Source: Oscillospiraceae bacterium
GTDB taxonomy: Bacteria; Bacillota; Clostridia; Oscillospirales; Ruminococcaceae
Direction of reading: 5' to 3'
Length of the DNA: 64,000 bases
Assembly (NCBI GenBank): GCA_017887325.1
Contig: JAGHIE010000018.1
Location: 1 to 64,000, forward strand
This document shows positions 1-9,458 of the stretch, piece by piece. Numbering within the stretch: position 1 is the first letter of the stretch; each line of letters opens with the position of its first letter. The position numbers and the translations under genes are program-made. The notes under the pieces are model-generated. The model worked only from the letters and a program-made list of their open reading frames with translations. It did no database searches and was not told the DNA's origin.

Positions 1-420
1 CTCCGATACCGAAGGTCTTTTTGTCATATTTAATTTTCAAATTTTAATTGATATTGCAAAGTTATTTTTCTATTATTATCAAAAATTAGCCATAGGCTAT
101 TTTTTCATACCAAACTTTACACTATCTACATTTAAAATTTATCTAAATAAATATCAGATAAATTTCATACAACTAATATTATAAATTCAACTATATTTTT
201 AACTATCATCATATTTAAAAACAAAATACAAGTTATTGTAAAATCATAATTTTTTTTGTAAAAAATGTAAAATTTAGGCAAGAAAATAATTCTATTAAAT
301 GAAAAAGATAATAATTATTGATAAAAATATTAACTTTGATTTCTTTATGTATTTTAAAATTATAGTATTATATCCATTTATGACATATTAGAATCAAATG
401 TTATAATAGATTTTTCAAAA
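1..420. other. Gene-free AT-rich stretch at the window edge
   Basis: No convincing reading frame or RNA gene was seen here. The first 17 bases (ctccgataccgaaggtc), followed by a short T run, look like the right arm of a terminator whose left arm lies before the window. An AT-only inverted repeat (135-144 with 156-165) is present but weak. Confidence 0.4.
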
Positions 421-454
421 AAAGATAGGTAAACTTTTCTGCTTACCTATCTTT
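421..454 (-). terminator. Rho-independent terminator overlapping the stop codon
   Basis: A perfect 12-bp stem (421-432 with 443-454) encloses a 10-nt loop. On the minus strand it is followed by a run of T. The TAG stop of the upstream gene (447-449) lies inside the stem, so the last codons of that gene are part of the hairpin. Confidence 0.8.
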
Positions 455-1358
455 TATTACTATTTACTTTTATCAAATTAAAATATGATTGTAAATTTTG
501 ATCCATTAGATTTTCATTAGCATAAAGCACTAACCCTAAAGCTTTAATTCCATTTCCAGAAATATATTTTTTTCTTTCATCTATATTTAAATTTATATTA
601 CCATTATAAATTTCTTCATCATCTGAATCTATTTTAATTCTTTGATATGATATCAATATATCATCTATTAAATCTTTATTTTCATCTAAAGTATTCAATT
701 GTTTTTCAAATTTTTCTTCTTCTGATTGATAAAAATCACCATTGTTTAAAAATTTTTGTAGATAATTATTGTCTCCTGTTGGTGTAAAATCTGCTTTAAA
801 GTTTCCTCTTAGTCCAATACAAATATCTTCATCGTTATTCGAGGTTTCTATAGGAATCCATAATAAATCACAATTATATTTCTCATCTTCCATATATGGC
901 TTTATTATCTCAAATGTTGTTTTCAGATCTGTTATTTCTTTAAAAGACAGATAATAAACATACTTACCTTTTGAAAGTGATTTTTTTGTATTATTTTCAT
1001 CTGATTTATAAAAACTTTGTGGATATATATCTAATTCTTCTAAAGTGTATCCAGGTATTACAAACTTATCATCAATAAGCTTATGTTCTATTTCTTCCAT
1101 TTTATTATTACCAAACTCATCTACACTATCAAATCCTTTTATAAGATCTAATGAATATTTTGGATCTCTACAAAATGCATAATGCTCTAGATAAAATGAG
1201 TAACTTTCAGGTATTAAAAGTTGATTAAAAGTTGTCAAAAACTCATATTGTTTTAAGTTTTTTTCAGCTTTAATGGAATGATATCTTGGTAATAAAAATA
1301 AAATTAAACAAAATAAAACTATTGATAAAATAGCTAATAAACTTTTTCTCTTTTTCAT
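447..1358 (-). CDS. Membrane-anchored protein of unknown function
   Basis: A 303-residue protein with a basic N-terminus (MKKRK), one hydrophobic segment at about residues 6-24, and a polar, acidic remainder that should be extracytoplasmic. I see no lipobox cysteine and no domain that I recognise. The start is supported by an AAGGAG sequence about 8 nt upstream. It is monocistronic: its terminator overlaps the stop codon, and about 450 nt separate it from the ABC genes on the other side. It could be an uncleaved signal-anchor protein or a secreted protein. Confidence 0.6.
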   Translation of the reverse strand: MKKRKSLLAILSIVLFCLILFLLPRYHSIKAEKNLKQYEFLTTFNQLLIPESYSFYLEHYAFCRDPKYSLDLIKGFDSVDEFGNNKMEEIEHKLIDDKFVIPGYTLEELDIYPQSFYKSDENNTKKSLSKGKYVYYLSFKEITDLKTTFEIIKPYMEDEKYNCDLLWIPIETSNNDEDICIGLRGNFKADFTPTGDNNYLQKFLNNGDFYQSEEEKFEKQLNTLDENKDLIDDILISYQRIKIDSDDEEIYNGNINLNIDERKKYISGNGIKALGLVLYANENLMDQNLQSYFNLIKVNSNKR

Positions 1359-1440
1359 AAAATTCTCCTTATAAAATAACTACCAGTATTCTATCATATC
1401 AAAATATAAAAAGCAATGTTTATGTATATAAGATTAAATC

Positions 1441-1587
1441 CTAACTTGTACTCATGAATAACTCGATCAATGCTGACCTTTGTAATAAATCATCTACCAA
1501 CTGTGTATTAATATTGTTATACACTCTTTCAAATGTTTCTTTATCATCTTGGTCGGTACCTATCAATATATTTATATTACTATTTTC
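1441..1587 (-). pseudogene. Possible remnant of a degraded gene
   Basis: A 48-codon open stretch on the minus strand begins right after an in-frame TAG and ends at a TAG at 1441-1443. Its translation is protein-like (it contains TDQDDKETFERVYNN and QLVDDLLQRSALIELF) and has no start codon or RBS. It may be the C-terminal relic of a lost gene. The family was not recognised. The rest of 1359-1815 shows no gene, only the terminator at 1706-1751. Confidence 0.25.
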
Positions 1588-1705
1588 CTACTAATAATTA
1601 CATATAACTATAACACTGTTTTATATTTTTTATAATTTTAAAAAGAGTTATCATCAATTTTTTATGATATATTTCTTTTTGTTTTATTCTTAGTTTCCCA
1701 TATAA

Positions 1706-1751
1706 AAAGTGAACCCCAAAAGTTTGATTATACAAACTTTTGGGGCACTTT
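1706..1751 (-). terminator. Strong hairpin terminator of the ABC exporter operon
   Basis: A perfect 13-bp stem, ccccaaaagtttg (1714-1726) with caaacttttgggg (1733-1745), is extended by aaagtg/cacttt across a 2-nt bulge. It lies just past the end of the permease gene. Very similar ccccaaaagttt hairpins often sit at ends of IS elements in Firmicutes, but no transposase is present here. Confidence 0.65.
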
Positions 1752-1815
1752 ATTCTTCAATTATAATTTTTTAATTATATTTTAAATACACTTATAAATT
1801 CATCTCAATATTAAT

Positions 1816-2553
1816 TTACTTTATATCCTGATATTCAAAAAATTTAAAACCAACAACAATAGATAAAACAAGATAACCAATTAATACAACAAAGCATGGC
1901 AAAAATGATGATAAGTTATTAGATGCTTCATAAATATTTGGCATATGTGTGGAGATTTTTAAAAAATCAAGATTTATTCTAATTTTCAAAAAGCCTAAAA
2001 CCATTTCTACAATTTTTGGAATATTTGGGATAACAAATCCTAAAATAAATCCTATAATTGTATTCTTAGTAATAATTGTCATTGTAACCACAAAGCTAAT
2101 ATGTGCAATCACAAACAAAATACGTGTTATCATAGAAAGAACATAGTAACTTGTATAAGAAAATGATCCCATTCCAAATTTACTAAAGGAGATAACACCT
2201 ACAACGATACCACTAATAAGCATTATTAATAAATACACAGCTGATATTGTAAAAACAATTGACATATAGTATTTTTTCTTTTCAATTCCACGCCCTATAA
2301 TATTCTTTATTGCACCCGAACGATATGACTCCGCCACTATATTCGCAGTTAGCAACATAAACGCATAAAGAATAATATCTCCGTCTAAAAATGTATCAAC
2401 AAAACTGTTTATACCCATAATAGGGTCTAATTCAGCACTTGAAAGTGAAGATCGAATCGATATAATTAAAAAAATAACACTAATAGCAAGACACCCTAAA
2501 AAGAAAATATCTTTTTTTAGTTGGTAAACATGTCCACGAATTAGATTTTTCAT
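1816..2553 (-). CDS. ABC-2 type transporter permease (BcrB/LanG-like)
   Basis: A 245-residue polytopic protein with about six hydrophobic segments and short polar loops, the size of ABC-2 permeases that pair with bacitracin/lantibiotic-type ATPases. It should form the membrane channel for the ATPase encoded 5 nt upstream, used for antimicrobial-peptide efflux, immunity or similar export. The start has GAGG upstream. The pairing is clear from sequence; the substrate is not. No lantibiotic synthesis genes are nearby. A BceAB-type system is less likely because that permease is much larger. Confidence 0.8.
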   Translation of the reverse strand: MKNLIRGHVYQLKKDIFFLGCLAISVIFLIISIRSSLSSAELDPIMGINSFVDTFLDGDIILYAFMLLTANIVAESYRSGAIKNIIGRGIEKKKYYMSIVFTISAVYLLIMLISGIVVGVISFSKFGMGSFSYTSYYVLSMITRILFVIAHISFVVTMTIITKNTIIGFILGFVIPNIPKIVEMVLGFLKIRINLDFLKISTHMPNIYEASNNLSSFLPCFVVLIGYLVLSIVVGFKFFEYQDIK

Positions 2554-2558
2554 ATTGC

Positions 2559-3461
2559 TTACCTCCCTGATAGTTTTTGTACAAAAAATTTTTCTATATC
2601 TTCATCATTTGCTCCTAAGCCACATACACGAACTTTATTTTCTACCAAAAATTGATTAAGGTCTGCTAAATTAATTTTTTCGTGTAAACGCAAAATTTGA
2701 TTAGAAATAACTTCACATCTAATATTAGGATAACGAGTTGCTATAAGAGTTCTTGCATTTTGTAAGTATTCTGGCTCAACTGTAACTTGTACACTACTGC
2801 TACATGCATCTTCAAGTGTTTCCTTGCTAAACTCATCAATTAAACATCCATTATCAATAATAGCATAATCTGTTGCAAGTTTATATAATTCACTTAAGAT
2901 ATGGCTAGCAATCATAATAGTTGTACCATATTGTTTATTTAAATTTTCTAACATTTTTCTCATTTCATATACACCTTCTGGATCAAGACCATTGATTGGC
3001 TCATCAAGAATGAGAAAATCCGGATTGCCTAACAACGAAATTGCAATTCCCAATCGTTGCTTCATTCCCAAAGAAAATTGGTGCACTTTCTTTTTTTCTA
3101 CATTATGCAATCCAACCATCTCCAAGATTTTGTTATGATCCTGAGATGTAATACCAAACAATAAAGAAAAATAACGCAAATTTTCCAAAGCTGTCATATG
3201 TTCATAAACACCTGGTTTTTCAATTAACATTCCCATATTATTTCGTACTGTGTTATCATTAGACTTTCCTAATAATGTATAACTACCAGAACTTTGATTA
3301 GTTAAACCACAGATAATACGCATTAGTGTAGTTTTTCCTGCACCATTTTTCCCTACTAAACCATAAATTGATTTTTTCGGAACATGAATACTTACATCAT
3401 TTAAGACAGTTTTTGCTCCATACACTTTAGATAGGTTATCTGTCTGTAAAATATACTCCAT
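2559..3461 (-). CDS. ABC transporter ATP-binding protein (BcrA/LanF-like)
   Basis: A 300-residue ATPase. Walker A is GKNGAGKTT (37-45), the signature is SLGMKQR (130-136), Walker B is FLILDE (149-154) and the H-loop histidine is at 187. A C-terminal extension of about 90 residues is typical of bacitracin/lantibiotic-immunity ATPases. It energises the permease encoded immediately downstream. The start follows a GGGGAG sequence. A good promoter lies about 60 nt upstream. The specific substrate cannot be read from the sequence. Confidence 0.88.
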   Translation of the reverse strand: MEYILQTDNLSKVYGAKTVLNDVSIHVPKKSIYGLVGKNGAGKTTLMRIICGLTNQSSGSYTLLGKSNDNTVRNNMGMLIEKPGVYEHMTALENLRYFSLLFGITSQDHNKILEMVGLHNVEKKKVHQFSLGMKQRLGIAISLLGNPDFLILDEPINGLDPEGVYEMRKMLENLNKQYGTTIMIASHILSELYKLATDYAIIDNGCLIDEFSKETLEDACSSSVQVTVEPEYLQNARTLIATRYPNIRCEVISNQILRLHEKINLADLNQFLVENKVRVCGLGANDEDIEKFFVQKLSGR

Positions 3462-3520
3462 ATTATCTCCCCTTTCTTATATATTAAGACTAAATATGAC
3501 AAATACTAATATTTTATTTA

Positions 3521-3549
3521 AATATACTATAGTTTATATACTTTGTCCA
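3521..3549 (-). promoter_or_regulatory. Sigma-A-type promoter of the ABC exporter operon
   Basis: On the minus strand TGGACA (3549-3544) and TATATT (3526-3521) are separated by exactly 17 nt. Transcription would start near 3514, giving a leader of about 50 nt before the ATPase ATG. Confidence 0.6.
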
Positions 3550-3673
3550 TATATTGTGTTGTGAACTTTTGATTAACTTTTTAAAATTAACAATTTTCTT
3601 TTTCTATAATTATCATAAAATAATATATAAGTAACAAGATTATTATTGCTTTTTATGATATTATTTTTTATAA

Positions 3674-3817
3674 GGTGTCGATTATCAACATAATGAAACT
3701 AAAACTATAAACTTTGAATTAAATTATGATACATTTAAACTTTATAATATTGACTATAAATATATAGATTAAAACGGAGATTTTATCATAAAAAAGCAAA
3801 TTCACATTAATATATAA
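3674..3817 (+). pseudogene. Possible relic of a WG-repeat-like protein
   Basis: A plus-strand reading frame inside the otherwise empty 3462-3861 gap encodes a protein-like string ending in LYNIDYKYID, an in-frame TAA (3770-3772), then NGDFIIKKQI and a terminal TAA. The pattern YxYID-x-NGDFII resembles WG beta-repeat proteins. There is no start codon or RBS. I rate this weak; chance coding in AT-rich DNA is possible. Confidence 0.22.
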
Positions 3818-3820
3818 AAT

Positions 3821-3854
3821 AATACTCCAAAAGGCAATATCCTTTTGGAGTATT
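3821..3854 (-). terminator. Terminator of the peptide-export locus
   Basis: A perfect 14-bp stem (aatactccaaaagg, 3821-3834, with ccttttggagtatt, 3841-3854) and a 6-nt loop lie directly after the precursor-peptide stop codon. The flanking T tract is short on both strands, but the stem is strong. Confidence 0.65.
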
Positions 3855-3861
3855 ATAATTA

Positions 3862-4041
3862 TTATACTTTATCTTTTAGATTATCATCAATAGGTTTAGT
3901 TGGAACTCTTGGTATATCTGAAAAAGCTCCACCTGCAGATATTGATTCTAGTTCTTCCGTGCTTAATTTTTTTTCATTTTTTAAACTTTTTTCATTTTCT
4001 TTAGAATCAACTTCTTTATTTTTCTTACCAAATTTAAACAT
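3862..4041 (-). CDS. Gly-Gly leader precursor peptide (bacteriocin/RiPP-like)
   Basis: I take the ATG at 4041 as start because GGGGTGAG lies 5 nt before it. An in-frame GTG at 4050 would add three residues. The product has 59 residues: a highly charged leader (about 28% Lys, many Glu) ending in LSTEELESISAGG, the classic amphipathic double-glycine signal cut by C39 peptidases, then a 21-residue core starting AFSDIPRVPTKPID and ending in KDKV. The core has no Cys, Trp or Tyr, three prolines and balanced charge. The gene is the last of the locus, 23 nt after the giant surface-protein gene, and the exporter with the C39 domain is encoded upstream. No LanM, YcaO, radical SAM or other maturase gene is nearby, so the product may be unmodified. 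Role (bacteriocin, signal, or surface-assembled peptide) is unknown. Confidence 0.7.
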   Translation of the reverse strand: MFKFGKKNKEVDSKENEKSLKNEKKLSTEELESISAGGAFSDIPRVPTKPIDDNLKDKV

Positions 4042-4064
4042 AGTACTCACCCCACATATTAAAT

Positions 4065-7000
4065 TTACCTTTTTTGCTTTTTCTTAAGTACATATACAAT
4101 AATAACTGTACCTGCACTTAATATTAATATCATAAACCATAATAATAAATTACTCATATCACCAGTGCTTGGAGATTTTCCTCCGTCTGGTTTTTCTTGT
4201 GAATTATCTGTATTATCTGGATTATTAGGATTATTTGGGTTATCTGGATTGTCTGGATCTGTAGGTTTATTTGATTCCCCTGAACCTACAATTACTTTTA
4301 CAGTTTTTTCACCACCATAAGGTATTACAGAAGCTACTAATTCTGTTGTGCCATCAGCAACTGCTACTAAATTTCCGTTTTCATCAATTCTGGCTACTTG
4401 ATTATCTATTGTATCAAAACTAATAGTACCATTGGAATAAAATTCATTAGGAGAATAAGTTGCTGATAAATTAATATTTTCGCCTTGTTTTAAGTTTATA
4501 ACTTCTAAGCTTGAATCATTATTTATTACAATGTTATATGGGTGTTTTAGCTCAATATCAAATGATTGTGAACCTGCTATTCTTTCACCCTTATTATCTT
4601 GAACTTCCATGTAAGCACTTGTGTAACCATATTTAAATAATTCCTCAGGAATATTTAATGGTAATACAAATGTTTCAGATTCACCTATTTTTAAATCTCC
4701 AATAGGAGTTTTCATAAATGGATCATATTGTTTACCTGTATGGTATATATCATTAAACTCTGTAACAACATAATCAATATTTTCATCATCTAATTTATGA
4801 TCAACATTACCAATATTAGTTACTGTATAACTTGCATAGAATCCGTCCAATCTTTCTTCTATATTACAATTATCAAGTTTATAAACAGGTTTAATGTTTA
4901 TAGACTCACTTGTAAATTCAGAAATCTCTTTCATACCTTCTTCTTGAACTGTAATATATAAAGAAAGTGATTCAACTTTATCATAGTTATCCGGCATTTT
5001 CCAATTGAATGTTTCAAATTTAGAAGATGATGGTGTAATTATATCATTTGAAGTATTTTCATAAATAGGAGTTTTACCTTTTTTACCATTTAATACTTCA
5101 TAGACTTTAATTGTGTGTCCTGAAGCAGGTTTTAATCCATCATTTTTAATTTTTATAGATACTTCTGTTTCTGATCCTGCCTGTGGTGTGTCATTTGAAT
5201 ATTTCACCTCAGCTGTTTCAACAGAACCAACAGTTTTAAATTTAGTTGCTACAAGTTTTGAATTTTGTACACCAATCTCTTGAGATGTTAAATCCATATC
5301 ATATTGGTTGTTTACAATCATCAAGTTACCCGCACTATCAGTTACAAGTGCAACTTCATCATTAAATTTACCACTGTTTGTTAATTGTACCCCACTAGAC
5401 CAACTTGAAGCTTGACTTTCATCTGTACGAACTAATGCAGAAGCAAATACTTCTTGATAAGAATTTCCTTCCTCATCTTTTACTGGTTGTAACCATACAA
5501 TATATAAGTTATTATCACTATCAACATATGCTTTATAACTACCAAATGTCGGATTAATATCTTGACCTAATTCGTTAGTAAAGAACACTACACTAGGGTT
5601 TAATTCATAATCAGGTTTAATCGCACCATTTGAATCAACACCATTCTTAATCAAATTAGTTACATCTATATAACGAATATCTTTTTCATTCTGTAACCAG
5701 AATAAGTATGTATTATCACCTTTTCTAACTAGTTGTGGATTAGAATCACTTAAATTATCATTTGTAACTCTTACTGGTACATATGTTTTATGTTGTTTAA
5801 AGTCATAACATTGAATAAATAACTCTCTATCAGAATTTGTATCCATATTATTATCTTGGTCAACTGTATACGCATACATACCAATTCCATTATAACTTAT
5901 CGCATTAAAATCTACAATTATAGGGTCATTTACATCTTCACCATTTTGACCAAATCCTTTAAGTGGTGATGATAAAAATCTTTGACCTCCCCATTTTTCA
6001 ACAAGTATTGGTTCATCTGCTGGATCTGCAATTTCGTTATCGTAATAATAATCTCTTGCCCATTTACCTTTACTTGCATCATATAGCATGTATACAATAA
6101 CACTTTCGTTCTTTTGAGGTGTAACTGAATTTTCAAAATCTTCTGTCACTTCAGATTTTAGATAATAAACTAGCATATCACCTGTTTCATCATCATACAA
6201 ACCAACAGGAGCTGAATCATAGAAATTATCATTGCTTAATTGTTCAATTGTTCCCACTTTTAAAGTGTTTTTATCAATTGTTGTTGCATAAACTTCCATA
6301 CTGCGTAAATAGTCAGAATTTGTTTTTGATGATTTACTTGTATTTTTAGAAGTCCATGTAACTAAAACTTTATCTCCAGCATCAACAATATTTGGGTCAA
6401 AGTCTGCTGTGTCATCTTTTTGTATTGTTACAGGTTTACTCCATTTACCATTTTCATAAACACTATATTGTATTGCAGTACGATTTTCACTGCTACGACT
6501 ATCACCTATATCTGATACAAATACCATTAATGTTTTACCGTTACCCATATCTAAAAGTTGAGCATCTGCACGGTCATAACTATTTTCAACAAGTGTGTAT
6601 GATTCACCGTCTTGCTCAAATGAACTATAAGGCTTAATCATGCTATTTTCTGAACCTATCCATTTTGAATTTGATGAATTTCTAGGTTTTTCAAATATAT
6701 TTGTTTCGGCTTTATTTTGAATATTGCTTACTGATTTTGTTGTTTCTTCATCTTGGTCAACTTTAACATCTTCATAATATCCATATCTGTCCTCTACACC
6801 TACAACTGGAACAGGTATAGAGAATATCAATGCATCAACCCAAACTTTTATGGAAACATTTAAAATTAAACCATTTTCACGATAATCTGGATAAAGATTT
6901 TTTATAGTTGGATTATAAATATAATTTGCGCCAAATTGTATTCCACCACGCACTCCTAATGTTCCGCATAATCCTACACCTGCATATGCTGCAATCAAAC

Positions 7001-9458
7001 CGTTAGCTTGTAAACAAAACTCAGGTTCAAATGTATCGTCAAATGAATTTTCTTCATTTTTAATGGTATCAGGTGATACATGTCCTTCAATTTCAGATTT
7101 AATTCCTACATTAGTGAATACATTTAATTCACCATTTGTACCAAAATAACATGGAACATATCCAATAACAAAGTATTGTACAATCCTAAAGTTACCTGTT
7201 AAACCGATGTATAAACCACCACCTATAAATGCAAGTTGTTTAGAAACATGTTCTGTGTAATCGACATTTTGAATCGCAAAATCTAAATACAAACCAAACA
7301 TAGGTCTTATTCCCCATGAATCCATGCCTATAGTTGCAAGGTCATTAGATTCTTTAAGTTTTTTATCAATTTCTTCCCCAAAATCTTTAATTCCTTGCCA
7401 TGCTTCTTTAATATCTTTTACACCATAATTCACACCATTATCAGCAGGTTTAGGTTTTGTTTTAGGTATATATCCAACGGACAATCTTTGTCCTCCATTA
7501 GGTAATTCTGAAACACTTAAACTAATCATCTTAATATTAAATGTTGCATTCATTGTACCAATTAATGGTAATTTTATAAAATCCATATCTGATGGTATTG
7601 TGATTTCTTGTGTAACAGGGTCCACTCTATTACTTTCTACAAAAGTATAACCTGTGTATATAGGTGCATATGTTGTTTGTTGTAAGGCAGGATTTGGTTG
7701 TAAATTTCCATTTTCATCTTCGGACTTACCATTTCCTATATATCTATCCGTTGTAATTTGTACATATAACCTATCACTTGCAGAGTATTGTGCTGCCTCA
7801 CCTTTTTTAAATGTAGGTGATATTGTCCAAATACTATCACCATTATCATCAACTGATTCAACTGAACCTTTTATTACAGATTTTTGTTTATTAGTTAAAC
7901 TGTCATAAACAATATAATCTACTGCAATAACCTTTTCTGAATGTTTTTCACCATCGCTGTCAATGTATTCTGAGTTATTATTTTTAATTGCTGTTTTTAA
8001 TTTTGTAATATCATCATTAATAAAAATAACTCCACTATTAACATCGTCGTTATTTGTAGCATAAACTCCACTAGGATATGGAACAGTTGTATCAATAGAA
8101 CTTACTGTAATATTTCCAAGATCTACATCATAAACTGTTTGTGTTCCTGAAACATTTCCATCATTATCATAAATTGTATATTCTTTTGTTTTATTTTGAT
8201 TTAATTTAGTTGTTTTATATGTTGTTCTTCCAGAACCTACTGTTTTATAAATAACACTATATCCAGAAATACCATTTGCAGGAATTGTATCAATTTTTCC
8301 TAATTCATTAGAAATACCATACACAGTATTTCCCATCAATGTATAAACACCACTTGCAGGTATCCAAGCCTTTCCTTGTGAAATATGGTCTAATCCAACA
8401 TCTGCATAGAATGATGAAGCAGAAAGAGAATATTTTTTATCATCAGCTTTTTCAGCATCAAGATAAATTACATTGTCATCTTTTTCATCTCTCATTTCAT
8501 AATAGAAAGTATTTTGAGAGTATTTTGTATCTGAATATATAGTCTTCCAAATTGGAACATATGTTTTGTTTTTTGTAATAGCTGTAAACTCATAATATTG
8601 TTTTTTCCAATCTTCTCTTGTTACTACAACATATTGTGTATATTCTCCAACAATACTCTTGCTTGGATTTAATGCAAAAAATCCTTTTGTAGTATCAAAT
8701 TTTGATATGCTATCTGTAGGAATTCTAATCACTGTATGATTATCTCTTTTTATAACGTTAGGAGTAATAGCTATTTCGGAAAATTCATTTAAAAATGTAC
8801 AAGTATTATTATTTATATCATCATAAAATCTGTCAACTGTAATTTTGTTTGCATTACTATGTTTATATGTAGACATTGTAATACTTGAACTTGTATAATA
8901 CTCATTATATTCGTCATATACATTTTGCTTTAATACAATTGTATCGCCTTTATGTATTTGCACTTTTTTAGGTATACTTTCATTTTGTTTTTGTAATTCC
9001 AATTTCCATTTTTGATTATTTTGTCCTAAATATTGATATTGAGAAACATTGGCTCCATCGGCAGTGCTGCGTCCATCAACATCTAAGCCTCTCATTTCAC
9101 CAGATACTTTTGTCAAAATTGCATAGCTACCGTCTGATTGTTTTTCTAATTTAAACTTTTGTGCATCTGTATTATTACCATTATATGTTTGGATATTAGC
9201 ACCATTTGAACTGCTAGCACCTGATACATCTAAATAATATCCGCTCATATTTTTTATTGTAACATAATCAGTTCCTGGTATTGATTTTATTTCCCATTTA
9301 GATTTATTAGTGTTAGTATCTTTTCCTTGTGTTACATTACCTTTTGACTTATCTGAAGCATTTAAAAGATATTTATTGCTATGTACTGCTTTTATTTTAT
9401 ATACACCATTATATTCTGTTTCAAAACTAGGTGGTGGGTTTTTAGGTTTATTTATCAT
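4065..9458 (-). CDS. Giant cell-wall-anchored lectin/propeller protein, C-terminal part of a split gene
   Basis: 1797 residues with no signal peptide. Residues about 17-155 form a ricin-type beta-trefoil (GVYKIKA, then QxW-like repeats such as NNQKWKLEL). Then come a long beta-rich region, a section from about 980 to 1400 with repeated Asp-box/propeller-like strands (LVTWTS, YLFWLQNEKD, YIVWLQPVKD), CARDB-like domains (about 1410-1600), a Big2-like domain (about 1640-1740), a Pro/Asn/Asp spacer, and a C-terminal sorting signal SPSTGD with a hydrophobic helix and KKKQKR tail. The frame is the same as that of the upstream gene and only a TAA (9459-9461) separates them, with no convincing RBS. 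The two parts are almost certainly one 2.5-kilo-residue surface protein. Without read-through this half would remain cytoplasmic. Confidence 0.8.
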   Translation of the reverse strand: MINKPKNPPPSFETEYNGVYKIKAVHSNKYLLNASDKSKGNVTQGKDTNTNKSKWEIKSIPGTDYVTIKNMSGYYLDVSGASSSNGANIQTYNGNNTDAQKFKLEKQSDGSYAILTKVSGEMRGLDVDGRSTADGANVSQYQYLGQNNQKWKLELQKQNESIPKKVQIHKGDTIVLKQNVYDEYNEYYTSSSITMSTYKHSNANKITVDRFYDDINNNTCTFLNEFSEIAITPNVIKRDNHTVIRIPTDSISKFDTTKGFFALNPSKSIVGEYTQYVVVTREDWKKQYYEFTAITKNKTYVPIWKTIYSDTKYSQNTFYYEMRDEKDDNVIYLDAEKADDKKYSLSASSFYADVGLDHISQGKAWIPASGVYTLMGNTVYGISNELGKIDTIPANGISGYSVIYKTVGSGRTTYKTTKLNQNKTKEYTIYDNDGNVSGTQTVYDVDLGNITVSSIDTTVPYPSGVYATNNDDVNSGVIFINDDITKLKTAIKNNNSEYIDSDGEKHSEKVIAVDYIVYDSLTNKQKSVIKGSVESVDDNGDSIWTISPTFKKGEAAQYSASDRLYVQITTDRYIGNGKSEDENGNLQPNPALQQTTYAPIYTGYTFVESNRVDPVTQEITIPSDMDFIKLPLIGTMNATFNIKMISLSVSELPNGGQRLSVGYIPKTKPKPADNGVNYGVKDIKEAWQGIKDFGEEIDKKLKESNDLATIGMDSWGIRPMFGLYLDFAIQNVDYTEHVSKQLAFIGGGLYIGLTGNFRIVQYFVIGYVPCYFGTNGELNVFTNVGIKSEIEGHVSPDTIKNEENSFDDTFEPEFCLQANGLIAAYAGVGLCGTLGVRGGIQFGANYIYNPTIKNLYPDYRENGLILNVSIKVWVDALIFSIPVPVVGVEDRYGYYEDVKVDQDEETTKSVSNIQNKAETNIFEKPRNSSNSKWIGSENSMIKPYSSFEQDGESYTLVENSYDRADAQLLDMGNGKTLMVFVSDIGDSRSSENRTAIQYSVYENGKWSKPVTIQKDDTADFDPNIVDAGDKVLVTWTSKNTSKSSKTNSDYLRSMEVYATTIDKNTLKVGTIEQLSNDNFYDSAPVGLYDDETGDMLVYYLKSEVTEDFENSVTPQKNESVIVYMLYDASKGKWARDYYYDNEIADPADEPILVEKWGGQRFLSSPLKGFGQNGEDVNDPIIVDFNAISYNGIGMYAYTVDQDNNMDTNSDRELFIQCYDFKQHKTYVPVRVTNDNLSDSNPQLVRKGDNTYLFWLQNEKDIRYIDVTNLIKNGVDSNGAIKPDYELNPSVVFFTNELGQDINPTFGSYKAYVDSDNNLYIVWLQPVKDEEGNSYQEVFASALVRTDESQASSWSSGVQLTNSGKFNDEVALVTDSAGNLMIVNNQYDMDLTSQEIGVQNSKLVATKFKTVGSVETAEVKYSNDTPQAGSETEVSIKIKNDGLKPASGHTIKVYEVLNGKKGKTPIYENTSNDIITPSSSKFETFNWKMPDNYDKVESLSLYITVQEEGMKEISEFTSESINIKPVYKLDNCNIEERLDGFYASYTVTNIGNVDHKLDDENIDYVVTEFNDIYHTGKQYDPFMKTPIGDLKIGESETFVLPLNIPEELFKYGYTSAYMEVQDNKGERIAGSQSFDIELKHPYNIVINNDSSLEVINLKQGENINLSATYSPNEFYSNGTISFDTIDNQVARIDENGNLVAVADGTTELVASVIPYGGEKTVKVIVGSGESNKPTDPDNPDNPNNPNNPDNTDNSQEKPDGGKSPSTGDMSNLLLWFMILILSAGTVIIVYVLKKKQKR

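Noticed and set aside
135-165. Inverted repeat as a terminator
   Set aside because: Stem is purely A/T apart from one pair, with no T tract and no gene ending nearby.
1706-1751. End of an insertion sequence
   Set aside because: No transposase, matching second end or target duplication is visible; a simple terminator explains it.
2559-3461. Immunity transporter belonging to the peptide-export locus
   Set aside because: It has its own promoter and terminator and lies beyond the terminator of the locus. A functional link is possible but not shown.
4224-4262. Short direct repeats in the Pro/Asn/Asp-rich coding region as a CRISPR-like array
   Set aside because: They encode the PDNPNNP spacer before the wall-sorting signal and have no spacers.
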